Below are positions 55,414 through 64,000 of a DNA stretch of 64,000 nucleotides, piece after piece. How positions within the stretch are numbered: position 1 is the first letter of the stretch; every line of letters starts with the position of its first letter. Position numbers and translations under genes: made by a program. The notes under the pieces are model-generated. The model saw only the letters and a program-made list of their open reading frames with translations, searched no databases and had not been told where the DNA came from. Source of the DNA: a bacterium (GTDB taxonomy: Bacteria > Gemmatimonadota > Gemmatimonadetes > Longimicrobiales > RSA9); the NCBI GenBank assembly GCA_003242735.1, contig QGVH01000022.1, positions 1 through 64,000 on the forward strand. Direction: 5' to 3'.

Positions 55414-55800
55414 ATGCGAGAGGATGGATTCTCGCTGATCGAGGTCGTCGTCGCGCTGACCGTGCTGGCGTTCGTCGTCCTCGGGTTCTCCGCTGCGACG
55501 ACGACCCTGGTCCGGGCTGCGGACCAGAGCGGGGGCCGGCTCACCGCGGTGGAGCTGGTCCAGAGCCGGATCCGCGAAGTGGCCATGGATCCGGACTACG
55601 ACAGGCTCAAGTCCAGGTACGAGGGGGTCGAGACGAACATCCCGGGCTATCCCGGCTACCGGCGCACGACGTCGATCACGCGCGTGAGGGACCAGGAGCC
55701 CAACGGCCAGCCGGTCGATTACCAGCGCGTGGTCGTCACGGTGGAAGGGCCGGGGCTGAGGTCGCCCCTCCGTCGCACCATCACCATCGCCGCGCCATGA
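55414..55800 (+). CDS. PilV-type minor pilin
   Basis: A 128-residue pilin-like protein with the short leader M-R-E-D-G|F-S-L-I-E and helix V-V-V-A-L-T-V-L-A-F-V-V-L-G. The globular domain is small with Q-S-R-I-R-E-V-A-M-D and a closing beta sheet. The start directly follows the preceding stop, and the end overlaps the next start (ATGA). Confidence 0.85.
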   Translation: MREDGFSLIEVVVALTVLAFVVLGFSAATTTLVRAADQSGGRLTAVELVQSRIREVAMDPDYDRLKSRYEGVETNIPGYPGYRRTTSITRVRDQEPNGQPVDYQRVVVTVEGPGLRSPLRRTITIAAP

Positions 55801-56957
55801 ACCGGAGAGGCTTCACGATCATCGAGCTGATGGTCGCGATCGCGATCTTCGCGATCGTGCTCGGCGCCGGCCTGCAGCTCCTGGGCGCTCAGAGCCGCGG
55901 AATGGCCCGCGGCGCCGACCGCGTCGGCGCGACCCAGAACCTCCAGTACGCCGCCAGTATCCTGACGCGCGACCTGCGGACCATCGGGACCAGTGTCCCG
56001 GCCGGTCAGCCGTTCCTGGTCTATGCGGACAGCGAGGTGGTGGCGTTCAACGCGGACTACGCGACCAACCTGGTGGGCGACCCGTCCGCCGTGTACTACG
56101 ACCCGGACGCGCCGCCCGGGTCCGTCATGGCCCTGACGCCAGCGAACCAGATCACCATCCCGCGGAGCAGCTTCACCTACCCCCGCACGACCTACACGCT
56201 GCCGGACGGCTCGAACAGCCCGGCCGAGCTGATCATCTTCTACTTCCAGCCGGACGTCACCACCCCGCGCCCGGACGACTACGTGCTGATGCGGCAGGTG
56301 AACGACCGGCCGCCCGAGGTGGTGGCGCGGAACCTGGTCCGCTCTCCGGATGGCCGCCCGTTCTTCCAGTACTTCCGGCTCGTGTCCACGAGCTCCGGCA
56401 TCCGGGTGGACAGCGTCCTGCCGAACGCGCTGCCGCTCGCGCACAGTGCGCTCGTGCACGGTTCGCCTGCCGATGTCGGTCCCGCGGCGGTGATCGACAG
56501 CATCCGCGGCGTGCGCATCAGCATCGGCGCGGCCGAGGACCGGCCAGGTGCGAGCCCGGCCGTCCACTCGGTGAGCCGGATCGTGTGGCTGCGCAACGCG
56601 GGCCTGGCCCAGCTCAAGATCTGCGGCAGCGAGCCCATCTTCGGCTCCATCGTCACCGCCGCCGTCATCGACAACGGCGGCGCGCCGGCTGTGGAGCTCA
56701 CCTGGACACCGGCCGTGGACGAGTTCGCCGGTGAGCAGGACGTGATCCGCTACGTGGTGTGGCGGCGCAAGGTCGGGGAACCGGAATGGGGGGACCCGTA
56801 CCGGAGCGTTCCCGGCGGGGTCGACCTCTACGTCCAGATCGACGAGGACGTCGAACCCGGCGCGACCTACGAATACGCCGTGGCGGCGCAGGACTGCACG
56901 CCCACGCTGTCCTCGCCCGTCACCGTCGGTCCCGTGGGGCCCATCACCCTACCCTGA
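55797..56957 (+). CDS. PilW-type minor pilin with Fn3-like C-terminus
   Basis: A 386-residue pilin-like protein: M-N-R-R-G|F-T-I-I-E-L and helix M-V-A-I-A-I-F-A-I-V-L-G. The N-terminal third follows the PilW pattern (N-L-Q-Y-A-A-S-I-L-T-R-D-L). The last about 95 residues (V-E-L-T-W-T-P, V-I-R-Y-V-V-W-R-R, A-T-Y-E-Y-A-V-A-A-Q-D) resemble a fibronectin type III domain, unusual in a minor pilin. Start overlaps the preceding stop. Confidence 0.82.
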   Translation: MNRRGFTIIELMVAIAIFAIVLGAGLQLLGAQSRGMARGADRVGATQNLQYAASILTRDLRTIGTSVPAGQPFLVYADSEVVAFNADYATNLVGDPSAVYYDPDAPPGSVMALTPANQITIPRSSFTYPRTTYTLPDGSNSPAELIIFYFQPDVTTPRPDDYVLMRQVNDRPPEVVARNLVRSPDGRPFFQYFRLVSTSSGIRVDSVLPNALPLAHSALVHGSPADVGPAAVIDSIRGVRISIGAAEDRPGASPAVHSVSRIVWLRNAGLAQLKICGSEPIFGSIVTAAVIDNGGAPAVELTWTPAVDEFAGEQDVIRYVVWRRKVGEPEWGDPYRSVPGGVDLYVQIDEDVEPGATYEYAVAAQDCTPTLSSPVTVGPVGPITLP

Positions 56958-56972
56958 AGGGAGTCGAGTCCC

Positions 56973-58745
56973 ATGACCATGCTTCGCATCGTCAGAGACG
57001 AGGGCGGCTTCGCATTCGCCGTCTTGCTCCTGGTGACCCTCGCCGTGGCCTCGCTGACCGGCGCGGCCATGGTGCTCGGCACCAACTCCCGGCTGATCAC
57101 CAACGCGCACGAACGGCAGGACATGCTCGAGACCGTGGCCGACGACGGGCTCGAGTTCGGCCGCGCCCTGCTCAACGCGAACCCCTCGCTCTATCCGGAC
57201 GACGGCTTCGTCGTGCTGGACAGCGCGCAGGCGACCGATGGATTCGGCAACCCGATCCCCGGCGTCACGCGCGTGGTCTACGCCGGCCCCGTCGGCATCA
57301 CGAGCGGCCAGTACGGCGTCTACGGCGCCATCGTCTCCGTCGCACGCGACGCGGGCCGCGGCATCGCGGTGCGCCGGTCGCAGATCATGCAGGAGAGCTT
57401 CTCCAAGTACGCGTACTTCACGGACATCGAGCCCTCGGACATCGCGTTCGGCGGCGGGGACCAGATCTACGGCCCCGTCCACTCGAACGACGACATCAAG
57501 ATCTACGAGTCGCGCGCCACGTTCCACAAAGAGGTCACCACCGCGGGCGTCGTGGCGAACTACGGCCAGTTCAGGAGGAGCTACGGCACCTTCCTCGAAG
57601 GCGTCCGCGAGGGGGTCCCCCGGATCGAGATGCCCCAGACCGCCGAGTTCGACCGGCTCCGGGTGCAGGCGCAGGCGGGCGGCACGGCGTTCACCGCACC
57701 CGGCGGCCCCAACCCGACCGGCCGCGCCAAGATGCGCATCGAGTTCGTGGCCCTCGACCTGAACGGCGACGGCGACACCCGGGACGCGGACGAGGGCTTC
57801 ATCCGCGTCTACGTGTCGAACGATTTCAATTGGGTGGTCGGGGCCGTGCCGGAGAACGACATGAAGAACGCGGAGACGTGCGGGGACTTCCACGGCACCA
57901 ACCCCAGGACGTTCGTCAGCGCGCGGGAGCACACCCTCCACAACTACGGCCACACCTGGGAAGACGCGCTCAACAAGGCCCGCAATCCGCGTTGCTTCCT
58001 GGGCGGCGATTCGACGTTGTTCGGCGCCTTCAGGGAAAACGACGGCAAGGGCCGCTGGCTCAGGTGGAACGGGCCGATCGACCCCAGGGTGGCGAACAGG
58101 TATCCGGAGATCAAGGACTTCCTGTTCCCGATCACCCGCGCGCTCAACCCGGACTTCAAGGGAGTCATCTTCGTGGATGGCGACGTCGCGATCAGCGGCA
58201 CGGTGCGTGGGCGGGTCACGCTCGCTGCCACGGGGAACATCATTATCGCAGACGACATCGAGTACGTCACCAACCCGAGTCAGGGCACCTGCGAGGACAT
58301 CCTGGGTCTGTTCAGTCGCAACGACATCGTGATCTCGAACACGCCGCTCAACGCGCCGTGGAAGGCGAAGTCGACCGCGAGCTACACCACCTACGACGAC
58401 TCGAAGGACGAGTGGATCCACGCCTTCGTGCTGGCGCTGAACCGATTCTGGGTGGAGGGCTATGACGGAGGGTCGAAGGTCGACGAGCCGTGCGAAGGGA
58501 CGAGCTGGGGCCGCGGCTGCCTCTACCTGACGGGCGGGATCGTGCAGCGGACCCGCGGCCCGGTCGGCACCACGGGTGGCACCGGCTACCTCAAGCGCTA
58601 CTCGTACGACCAGTGCGGCGTGAGCGCGCCGCCGCCCTACTTCCCGACCACCGGCCGGTTCGCGCGCTCGCAGTACTTCGACGTGGACCCGGTGGACTTC
58701 GGCGACGCGGCGAGCTACTTCCAGCGGCTGCAGGCAGGGAACTGA
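56973..58745 (+). CDS. PilX-like surface/pilus-associated protein
   Basis: A 590-residue protein with one N-terminal hydrophobic helix (F-A-F-A-V-L-L-L-V-T-L-A-V-A-S-L) in the PilX_N position but without a clean prepilin site. The body has D-L-N-G-D-G-D-T-R-D-A-D-E, an EF-hand-like calcium loop, and repeated G-G-D/G-D-V strands (F-G-G-G-D-Q-I-Y-G-P-V-H-S-N and V-D-G-D-V-A-I-S-G-T) like DUF4900 proteins. AAGGGAG precedes ATG 56973. Last gene of the cluster. Confidence 0.7.
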   Translation: MTMLRIVRDEGGFAFAVLLLVTLAVASLTGAAMVLGTNSRLITNAHERQDMLETVADDGLEFGRALLNANPSLYPDDGFVVLDSAQATDGFGNPIPGVTRVVYAGPVGITSGQYGVYGAIVSVARDAGRGIAVRRSQIMQESFSKYAYFTDIEPSDIAFGGGDQIYGPVHSNDDIKIYESRATFHKEVTTAGVVANYGQFRRSYGTFLEGVREGVPRIEMPQTAEFDRLRVQAQAGGTAFTAPGGPNPTGRAKMRIEFVALDLNGDGDTRDADEGFIRVYVSNDFNWVVGAVPENDMKNAETCGDFHGTNPRTFVSAREHTLHNYGHTWEDALNKARNPRCFLGGDSTLFGAFRENDGKGRWLRWNGPIDPRVANRYPEIKDFLFPITRALNPDFKGVIFVDGDVAISGTVRGRVTLAATGNIIIADDIEYVTNPSQGTCEDILGLFSRNDIVISNTPLNAPWKAKSTASYTTYDDSKDEWIHAFVLALNRFWVEGYDGGSKVDEPCEGTSWGRGCLYLTGGIVQRTRGPVGTTGGTGYLKRYSYDQCGVSAPPPYFPTTGRFARSQYFDVDPVDFGDAASYFQRLQAGN

Positions 58746-58757
58746 CCCGCCTCCATG

Positions 58758-58794
58758 CCGTGACCGGCGCGTGACCCTCGCGCGCCGGCCACGG
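58758..58794. terminator. Bidirectional hairpin terminator
   Basis: CCGTGACCGGCGCG (58758-58771) and CGCGCCGGCCACGG (58781-58794) pair over 14 positions with one A-C mismatch and a 9-base loop. It lies between the convergent pilus cluster and the M61 gene. Confidence 0.7.
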
Positions 58795-58862
58795 GACCTC
58801 CTCCTCCGGCCCGTACGAACGGCGCCTGTCGCCGGGAGTACGGGCCTCGCTGCTCCAGGGCT

Positions 58863-60716
58863 TCAGCTCGCCCCCGCCTTCGAGCCGAGCCACGCCTCCC
58901 GGAAGCGCCGGATCTCGGCGGTGACCGGCCGGCCCGCCCGCTCGTAGGTCACGACCTCGAGCCGGGGATCCTCCGCCAGCCGCAGCGTCGCCGTGACCTC
59001 CCGCCCGCGCTGCTCGTAGCGGATCTCCACCACATCGCCGGGCGCGTGCGCCGCGAGCACCGCGTTCACGTCGTCATCCGAGCGCACGGGCCTGCCGGCC
59101 AGCGAAATGATCCGGTCGCCGCGGTCCAGCCCGGCCTCGTATAGCGGCGTCCCGACCAGCGTGCCGGAGACCAGGTACGCCTGGCCGCCGTCGTAGCGGA
59201 TCTGCGCCTGGCCCAGTGTGGGTCGGCCAGGGTTCGCCTTGCGCAGCAGCAGGCCGGCGTGCGCCAGCAGCGCCTCGTAGTCCGGCACGTCGCGCCCACG
59301 GATGTAGCGGTCGAAGAAATCCGCCGCGAACGCGGAGTCCCCCGTCACCTCCGCCAGGGCTCGCTCCAGGTCCGCTATGGTGTACGGGATCTCGGGCTGG
59401 CCGTAGCGCTGCCACAGCGCGCGCATGTAGTCGTCCAGGGTGATGCCCCGGAACCGCGTCCGCAGCGTGAGATCCAGCCCCAGCCCGATCGCCGTGCCCC
59501 ACGTGTAGTACGAGAGGAACGTGTTCGCCCGATTCGTCGGGTCCAGCGACACCGCCGCATCGACGAACGGCGCCAGGCGGCTCATCTCCACCGGGCTGTG
59601 GTAGCGCCGGCCCGGCGAATTGATCACGGCGTTCAGCACCGCGCCGATGCTGCGGGCGTACTCGTCCAGGTCCATCAGCCCGGCGCGCTTGATCGTCAGG
59701 TCGTCGTAGTAGCTGGTGAACCCTTCGCCGAACCACAGCTCGTCCGACATGTTGGCCCGCTCGAAGTCGAACGGCTCCAGCATGCGCGAGCGCAGCCGCT
59801 CCATGTTCCAGGCGTGGAAGAACTCGTGCGAGAGGGTCCCCAGCAGCCCGGCCGCATTGGCGGCGATGGAGCCCGAGGACGTGAGGATCGTCGAGTTCCG
59901 GTGCTCCATCCCGTCGCCCGACGCGTACGGCAGGTAGTCCGCGATGAAGGTGTACGTGCCGTAGTCGAACGCCGGCGCCTCGCCGAACACGGCGATCTGC
60001 TCCGCCACCACCTTCTGCGCCATTTCCGTGTAGCGGTCCACGTCCTCCTCGGTGCCGGCGTGATGCACCGCGAGCCGGATCGTCTGCGTCCGCCCACCGG
60101 ACGTGATGGTCCACTCCCGCAGCGTGAAGGCGCTCAGCTCCGTCGGGCTGTCCAGGAAGTATTGTAGGTTCGGAGCAGTGAACGTCATCGGGTCGTCCGT
60201 CGGCACGAGCTGCGTCGCCGCCTTCCAGCCCGAGCCGGCCGGCGGGTGGAACGTGATGCGGATCGGCCGCTCCTCCAGCCCGCGCGCCCACACGAACGTC
60301 GCCGGCATGTTGAGGTGCGCATGGGTCAGATCGATCGCGCTGTACGTCCCGTCCGCGCGGTCTGCGAACAGCGTGTACCGGAACCGAACCGTGCCGTCGT
60401 GCCCCGCGACCGTCCAGCCGTACGGGTCCGGCCGCGCGATCGTGAGCGCCCGCCCGCGCCCGTCCTCCGCGCTCACGGAGTAGACGTTCTTCGCGAATTC
60501 GTGCAGCGCGTAGCGGCCGGGCGAAGAGCGGCTCATGCGCACCTCGAGCGGGCCCGGCGGCAGGTCCGCGAACGTGACCGTGATCTCCGCTTCGTGGTGC
60601 ACCGCGTTCGGGAACCGCACCTCGTACGTCACGGGCGCCTGGGCGCCGAGCGCCGCCGGCAGCAGCGTCAGCAGCCCGAACGCGACAGCCACGGCTCGCC
60701 TGGAATGAACCGACAC
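58863..60716 (-). CDS. M61 family peptidase with PDZ domain
   Basis: A 617-residue exported zinc aminopeptidase-like protein (glycyl aminopeptidase group). Signal peptide ends near A-L-G-A-Q-A; zinc motif H297-E-F-F-H301-A-W-N. The N-terminal half is a beta-rich M61 domain; a PDZ domain near residues 500-590 is seen in G-L-D-R-G-D-R-I-I-S-L-A-G-R-P-V. Translation starts at GTG 60716 behind GGAGGGAGAG. Confidence 0.93.
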   Translation of the reverse strand: MSVHSRRAVAVAFGLLTLLPAALGAQAPVTYEVRFPNAVHHEAEITVTFADLPPGPLEVRMSRSSPGRYALHEFAKNVYSVSAEDGRGRALTIARPDPYGWTVAGHDGTVRFRYTLFADRADGTYSAIDLTHAHLNMPATFVWARGLEERPIRITFHPPAGSGWKAATQLVPTDDPMTFTAPNLQYFLDSPTELSAFTLREWTITSGGRTQTIRLAVHHAGTEEDVDRYTEMAQKVVAEQIAVFGEAPAFDYGTYTFIADYLPYASGDGMEHRNSTILTSSGSIAANAAGLLGTLSHEFFHAWNMERLRSRMLEPFDFERANMSDELWFGEGFTSYYDDLTIKRAGLMDLDEYARSIGAVLNAVINSPGRRYHSPVEMSRLAPFVDAAVSLDPTNRANTFLSYYTWGTAIGLGLDLTLRTRFRGITLDDYMRALWQRYGQPEIPYTIADLERALAEVTGDSAFAADFFDRYIRGRDVPDYEALLAHAGLLLRKANPGRPTLGQAQIRYDGGQAYLVSGTLVGTPLYEAGLDRGDRIISLAGRPVRSDDDVNAVLAAHAPGDVVEIRYEQRGREVTATLRLAEDPRLEVVTYERAGRPVTAEIRRFREAWLGSKAGAS

Positions 60717-60746
60717 GCTCTCTCCCTCCGTTGGGACGGTCCAGGA

Positions 60747-61967
60747 TCAAGATGAGTAGTAGGCCGCGTTCTCCTCGATGTAGCCCGGCGTGAGGTCGCA
60801 GCCGAAGGCGGTGGCGCGGCCGTCGCCGAGCCGGAGGTCCACACGGATGTCCACCGGGTCGCCGGACAGGATCGCGCGGACCGCGGCGTCCTCGAAATCC
60901 AGCCGCCGGCCGTTGGCGAACACCAGCGCGTCGCCGATCCGGATCTCGAGACGCGCCGGGTCGATCTCACACTCGAAGCACTTGCCCAGCGCCATGAGGA
61001 TGCGGCCCACGTTCGGGTCGGCGCCGTACGCCATGGTCTTCACCAGCGGGGACTCGACGATGGAGCGGGCCATGCGCCGCGCCTCCTCCACGTTGCGCGC
61101 GCCTTCGACCGTCGCGCGCACCAGCTTCGAGGCGCCCTCGCCGTCCCGCGCCAGCATCTCGGCCATGCGGATGCACAGCGCCTTCAGAGCCGCGGCGAAC
61201 GCCTGCTCGTCCACCGGCCCCGCCAGCCCGTTCGCCATCAGCACGCACGTGTCGGACGTGCTCGTGTCCGTGTCCACGGACAGCATGTTGAACGAGTCGG
61301 CCACGGCGGCGCGGAGCAGCGGGTCGGCCGCGCCCGGCGGCAGCTCCGCGTCCGTGAAGATGTAGACCAGCATCGTCGCCATGTTGGGCGCGATCATGCC
61401 GGCGCCCTTGCCCACTGCGCTCAGCGTGGCGTTGCCCACGGAGAGGGAGAGCGCCTTGGGCACCCGGTCGGTCGTCATGATCGCGCGCGCGGCCACCAGC
61501 GGGTCGGACTGGAGCTCCGCGGCCATCCCCACGAGCGTTGCCTCGATGCGCTCGATCGGGAGCCGCACGCCGATCACGCCGGTCGAGCTCATCAGGACCT
61601 CGTCCACGGGCACGCCGAGCTCCCGCGCCGCCGCGGCGCCCATACGCCGGGCGTTCTCTATGCCTTCCTCGCCGGTGCCCACGTTGCTGACCTTGCTGTT
61701 GACGACGATGCCCCGCAGCCGGCGCTTCTTGATGATCTCCCGGCCCACGATGATCGGGGCGCCGGGCACCAGGTTGCGGGTGAACACGGCCGCGGCCTGG
61801 GCGGGCACCGCCGAGTAGAAGAGCGCCAGGTCGGGCTGGCCATCGGGCTTGAGGCCACAGCTCCGGGCGGCGCAAAGGAACCCGGCCGGCAGGACCGGGG
61901 TCTCGTGGAACGTGAACGGCGCGTCGCCGCCGTCCGGCGCGCGCTGGGACGTTCGTTCGGGCGTCAT
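60747..61967 (-). CDS. argJ: Bifunctional ornithine acetyltransferase / N-acetylglutamate synthase
   Basis: ArgJ recycles the acetyl group in arginine biosynthesis and can also acetylate glutamate. The 406-residue precursor cleaves itself before Thr198 in G-K-G-A-G-M-I-A-P-N-M-A-T-M-L; both halves are encoded. Other family features are V-N-S-K-V-S-N-V-G-T-G and the ending Y-I-E-E-N-A-A-Y-Y-S-S. An in-frame GTG lies at 61970; ATG 61967 has GGAGGTGAT upstream. No other arg gene is adjacent. Confidence 0.95.
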   Translation of the reverse strand: MTPERTSQRAPDGGDAPFTFHETPVLPAGFLCAARSCGLKPDGQPDLALFYSAVPAQAAAVFTRNLVPGAPIIVGREIIKKRRLRGIVVNSKVSNVGTGEEGIENARRMGAAAARELGVPVDEVLMSSTGVIGVRLPIERIEATLVGMAAELQSDPLVAARAIMTTDRVPKALSLSVGNATLSAVGKGAGMIAPNMATMLVYIFTDAELPPGAADPLLRAAVADSFNMLSVDTDTSTSDTCVLMANGLAGPVDEQAFAAALKALCIRMAEMLARDGEGASKLVRATVEGARNVEEARRMARSIVESPLVKTMAYGADPNVGRILMALGKCFECEIDPARLEIRIGDALVFANGRRLDFEDAAVRAILSGDPVDIRVDLRLGDGRATAFGCDLTPGYIEENAAYYSS

Positions 61968-62233
61968 CACCTTTCATCACCTCCGAGCAAAGCGCGGCAA
62001 GGTAGTGGATCCCGCCTCGCGCGTCCATGCGGGCGGGCCGGGCCGGGTCCCGGTCCCCGGCACGTGGAGCCGCCGCGGGGCTCGCGCGTATTCTATTCTG
62101 TCATCCTTCGGTCGATCCGGAGCGCTGTGGGAACCGCCGGCCCGAGCGGCGCCGCCCGGGCCGGTCTGGTGCTCCCGCCCGGCGACCGCGCACCGCGTGT
62201 CGGGTCGGGCCGCGGAAGGAGGAAGACAGCACG

Positions 62234-63754
62234 ATGCAGGATGGGCATCCAACGGCGGTGCGGAAACCCGCCCACGGCGCCGCGCCCCGCCCGCCCGGGC
62301 CGGGGCCGCGCGGCGGGGAGGCTGGCCGGGGAGTCCGCCGCCTCTGGCGGGTCCGGCGCGAGGCCCGGCGCATCCTCCGGCTGGCCGGCCCGATCGTGCT
62401 GAGCCAGCTCGGCGTCGTGGGCATGACCACCACGGACACCCTCATGGTCGGGCCGCTCGGGCCGACACCGCTCGCGGCCGTCGGCGTGGGCGGGGCGATC
62501 CACTTCTTCGCCATGGTCATGTCCATGGGCCTCGTGCTCGGGACGGGCCCGCTGGTCAGCCAGGCGTTCGGCGCGGGACGGTCCAGGGACTGCGTCCTGT
62601 GGTTGGTCCAGGGTGTATGGGTGGCCCTGGTGGCGAGCGTGCCGGTCGTGCTCGTGTCGCTCGAGGGCGAGCGGGTCGCCCGGCTGCTCGGCCAGGCGCC
62701 GGACATCGCCGCCCTGGCCGGCGCGTACATGCGCGCACTCGCCCCCGGCGTGCCCGGCTGGCTGCTGTTCATGGCGTTCCGCCAGTACGTGGAAGGCATG
62801 GGCCGGCCGACGCCGCCCACCGCCATCACGCTCGGCGGCCTCGTGCTCAACGGGCTGGCCAACTACGCGTTCATCCACGGCCTCGGCGGCGTCATCCCCG
62901 CCATGGGCGCCGTGGGCACGGGCTGGGCGACGACGCTGGTCCGCTGGTCCATGGCGTTCGCCGCGGGCGCGTATCTGGTCCTCAGCGGCGACGTGGCCCG
63001 GGTGCGGGGCCTCGGCACGCTCGCGCCCCGGCCGGCCCTGCTCCGCAGGATCCTGGTGGTCGGCGCGCCCATCAGCGGCCAGCTCGTCCTGGAGATCGGC
63101 CTCTTCTCCTTCGGCGCCTCCATCATGATGGGCTGGCTGGGCGCGGTCTCCCTGGCCGCACACCAGATCGCGATGAACCTGGCCTCGACGACCTTCATGG
63201 TCGCGCTCGGCGCGAGCCTCGCCGGCCAGATCCGCGTCGGGCAGCACATCGGCGCGCGCCGACCCGCGGCCGCGCGCCGCGCCGCGCTCGCCACCTACGG
63301 GCTGGCGGTCGGCTTCATGGCGATGTGCGGACTCGTGTTCCTCGGCTTCCCCGCGCTGCTCGTCGGGCTCTACACGGGGGAAGGCGACGTCTTGCGGCTC
63401 GGCGCCACGCTACTCCTGTTCGCCGCCGCGTTCCAGGTCTTCGACGGCGCGCAGGTCGCCGGCCTCTGCGTGCTGCGCGGCGCGGCGGACACGGCGGTGC
63501 CCATGCTCCTGGCGGGCGTCGGCTACTGGGGCGTGGGGTTGCCGGCCGCCTACCTGCTCGGCTTCCACACGCCGCTCGGCCCTGTGGGCGTGTGGGCGGG
63601 AATGTCGCTCTCCCTCGCCGTCGTCGCCTCGCTGCTCGCGCTGCGCGTGCGGAACGTGCTGTGGCGACGCGCACCCGGAGCCGTGGGCGCCCGGCGGCCC
63701 GGAGCTGGCCTGTGGCCGGAGAGCGGCGCTCAGACGGCGTCGGCGGCGGGTTGA
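62234..63754 (+). CDS. MATE family efflux transporter
   Basis: A 506-residue inner-membrane exporter driven by Na+ or H+. About twelve helices follow a basic N-terminus; A-G-P-I-V-L-S-Q-L-G near residue 52 and the repeated G-T-G-P-L-V-S-Q-A-F-G-A-G-R segment are typical, mirrored by G-Q-I-R-V-G-Q-H-I-G-A in the second half. Substrates of such pumps are drugs or metabolites. AAGGAGG lies 11 bases before ATG 62234. It is divergent from argJ; the spacer has an AT-rich TATTCTATTCTG. Confidence 0.93.
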   Translation: MQDGHPTAVRKPAHGAAPRPPGPGPRGGEAGRGVRRLWRVRREARRILRLAGPIVLSQLGVVGMTTTDTLMVGPLGPTPLAAVGVGGAIHFFAMVMSMGLVLGTGPLVSQAFGAGRSRDCVLWLVQGVWVALVASVPVVLVSLEGERVARLLGQAPDIAALAGAYMRALAPGVPGWLLFMAFRQYVEGMGRPTPPTAITLGGLVLNGLANYAFIHGLGGVIPAMGAVGTGWATTLVRWSMAFAAGAYLVLSGDVARVRGLGTLAPRPALLRRILVVGAPISGQLVLEIGLFSFGASIMMGWLGAVSLAAHQIAMNLASTTFMVALGASLAGQIRVGQHIGARRPAAARRAALATYGLAVGFMAMCGLVFLGFPALLVGLYTGEGDVLRLGATLLLFAAAFQVFDGAQVAGLCVLRGAADTAVPMLLAGVGYWGVGLPAAYLLGFHTPLGPVGVWAGMSLSLAVVASLLALRVRNVLWRRAPGAVGARRPGAGLWPESGAQTASAAG

Positions 63755-63906
63755 TCGTCCGCGCCGCCGAACGGCGCGCGGCGGGCGGACAGCGGCGACG
63801 TCGCCACGAGCCCAGGCACGGCCGCGACGGGCATCGAGCGCGACGACCGGGCGGCGGACCGGCGCAGCATCACGACCGCCCGCCACAGCCCGCCCACGGA
63901 GGCACC

Positions 63907-64000
63907 ATGGAGCGCACCCTGTTGATCGGAACGGCGATCGCGGTGATGATCGTCGCGCTGGTCCTCATCCCGCTGGGCGTGCCCGGCCTGTGGATCATGA
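63907..64000 (+). CDS. DUF456-like membrane protein, partial
   Basis: Only the first 31 residues are in the window: a hydrophobic helix, then L-V-L-I-P-L-G-V-P-G-L-W-I-M. That P-G-L-P/V-G-type segment resembles the start of DUF456 membrane proteins. The gene runs off the end of the window. Confidence 0.5.
   Translation, partial: MERTLLIGTAIAVMIVALVLIPLGVPGLWIM

Overview
The window is about 70% GC and almost fully coding. It comes from a diderm, motile, aerobic bacterium: it carries flagellar genes, lipoproteins with lspA, two TonB-dependent receptors, a pseudopilin cluster and 2-oxoglutarate dehydrogenase E1. The gene mix resembles Gemmatimonadota, but that placement is inference from gene content; there is no rRNA gene here. 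No tRNA, CRISPR array, insertion sequence or prophage was seen.

Layout. 0-4.7 kb: late flagellar operon (fliD, fliS, a FliT-like chaperone, flgM-like, a small FlgN-like gene). 4.9-6 kb: YbjQ-family protein, lspA, a small membrane protein. 6.1-13.9 kb, minus strand: sucA, a Lon-family protease, a short-chain dehydrogenase, a Na+/Ca2+ exchanger-like antiporter. 14-25.6 kb, plus strand: mutS, a TonB-C lipoprotein overlapping cystathionine beta-synthase, a surface-repeat protein, two lipoproteins, ddl, rhomboid protease, an EF-G. 25.7-27.9 kb: a zone of gene remnants around intact PfpI-like and sfsA genes. 27.9-36.5 kb: M49 peptidase, methyltransferase, imuA-imuB, amidohydrolase, aminotransferase. 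36.5-45.3 kb: an NTF2-like lipoprotein, then a putatively Fur-controlled HmuY / TonB receptor / exported CbiX-like cluster, then dnaE2. 45.5-54.4 kb: aldehyde dehydrogenase, a metal-uptake-like operon with a His-rich TonB receptor, M48 protease, DUF4282 protein and a remnant, and a PA0069-type radical SAM protein. 54.4-58.7 kb: four pseudopilin-type genes behind a probable structured RNA leader. 58.8-64 kb: M61 peptidase, argJ, MATE transporter and the start of a DUF456-like gene.

How the parts connect. The translesion genes imuA-imuB and dnaE2, and the distant radical SAM gene, share a promoter-embedded 17-bp motif of the form (G/A)TTCGG-N4-TCTTCG(G/C). It resembles a LexA-type direct repeat (GTTC-N7-CTTC) and suggests one DNA-damage regulon. 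The HmuY cluster has a Fur-box-like palindrome directly downstream of a TTGACA promoter. Several promoters in the window use TATCCT as the -10 element.
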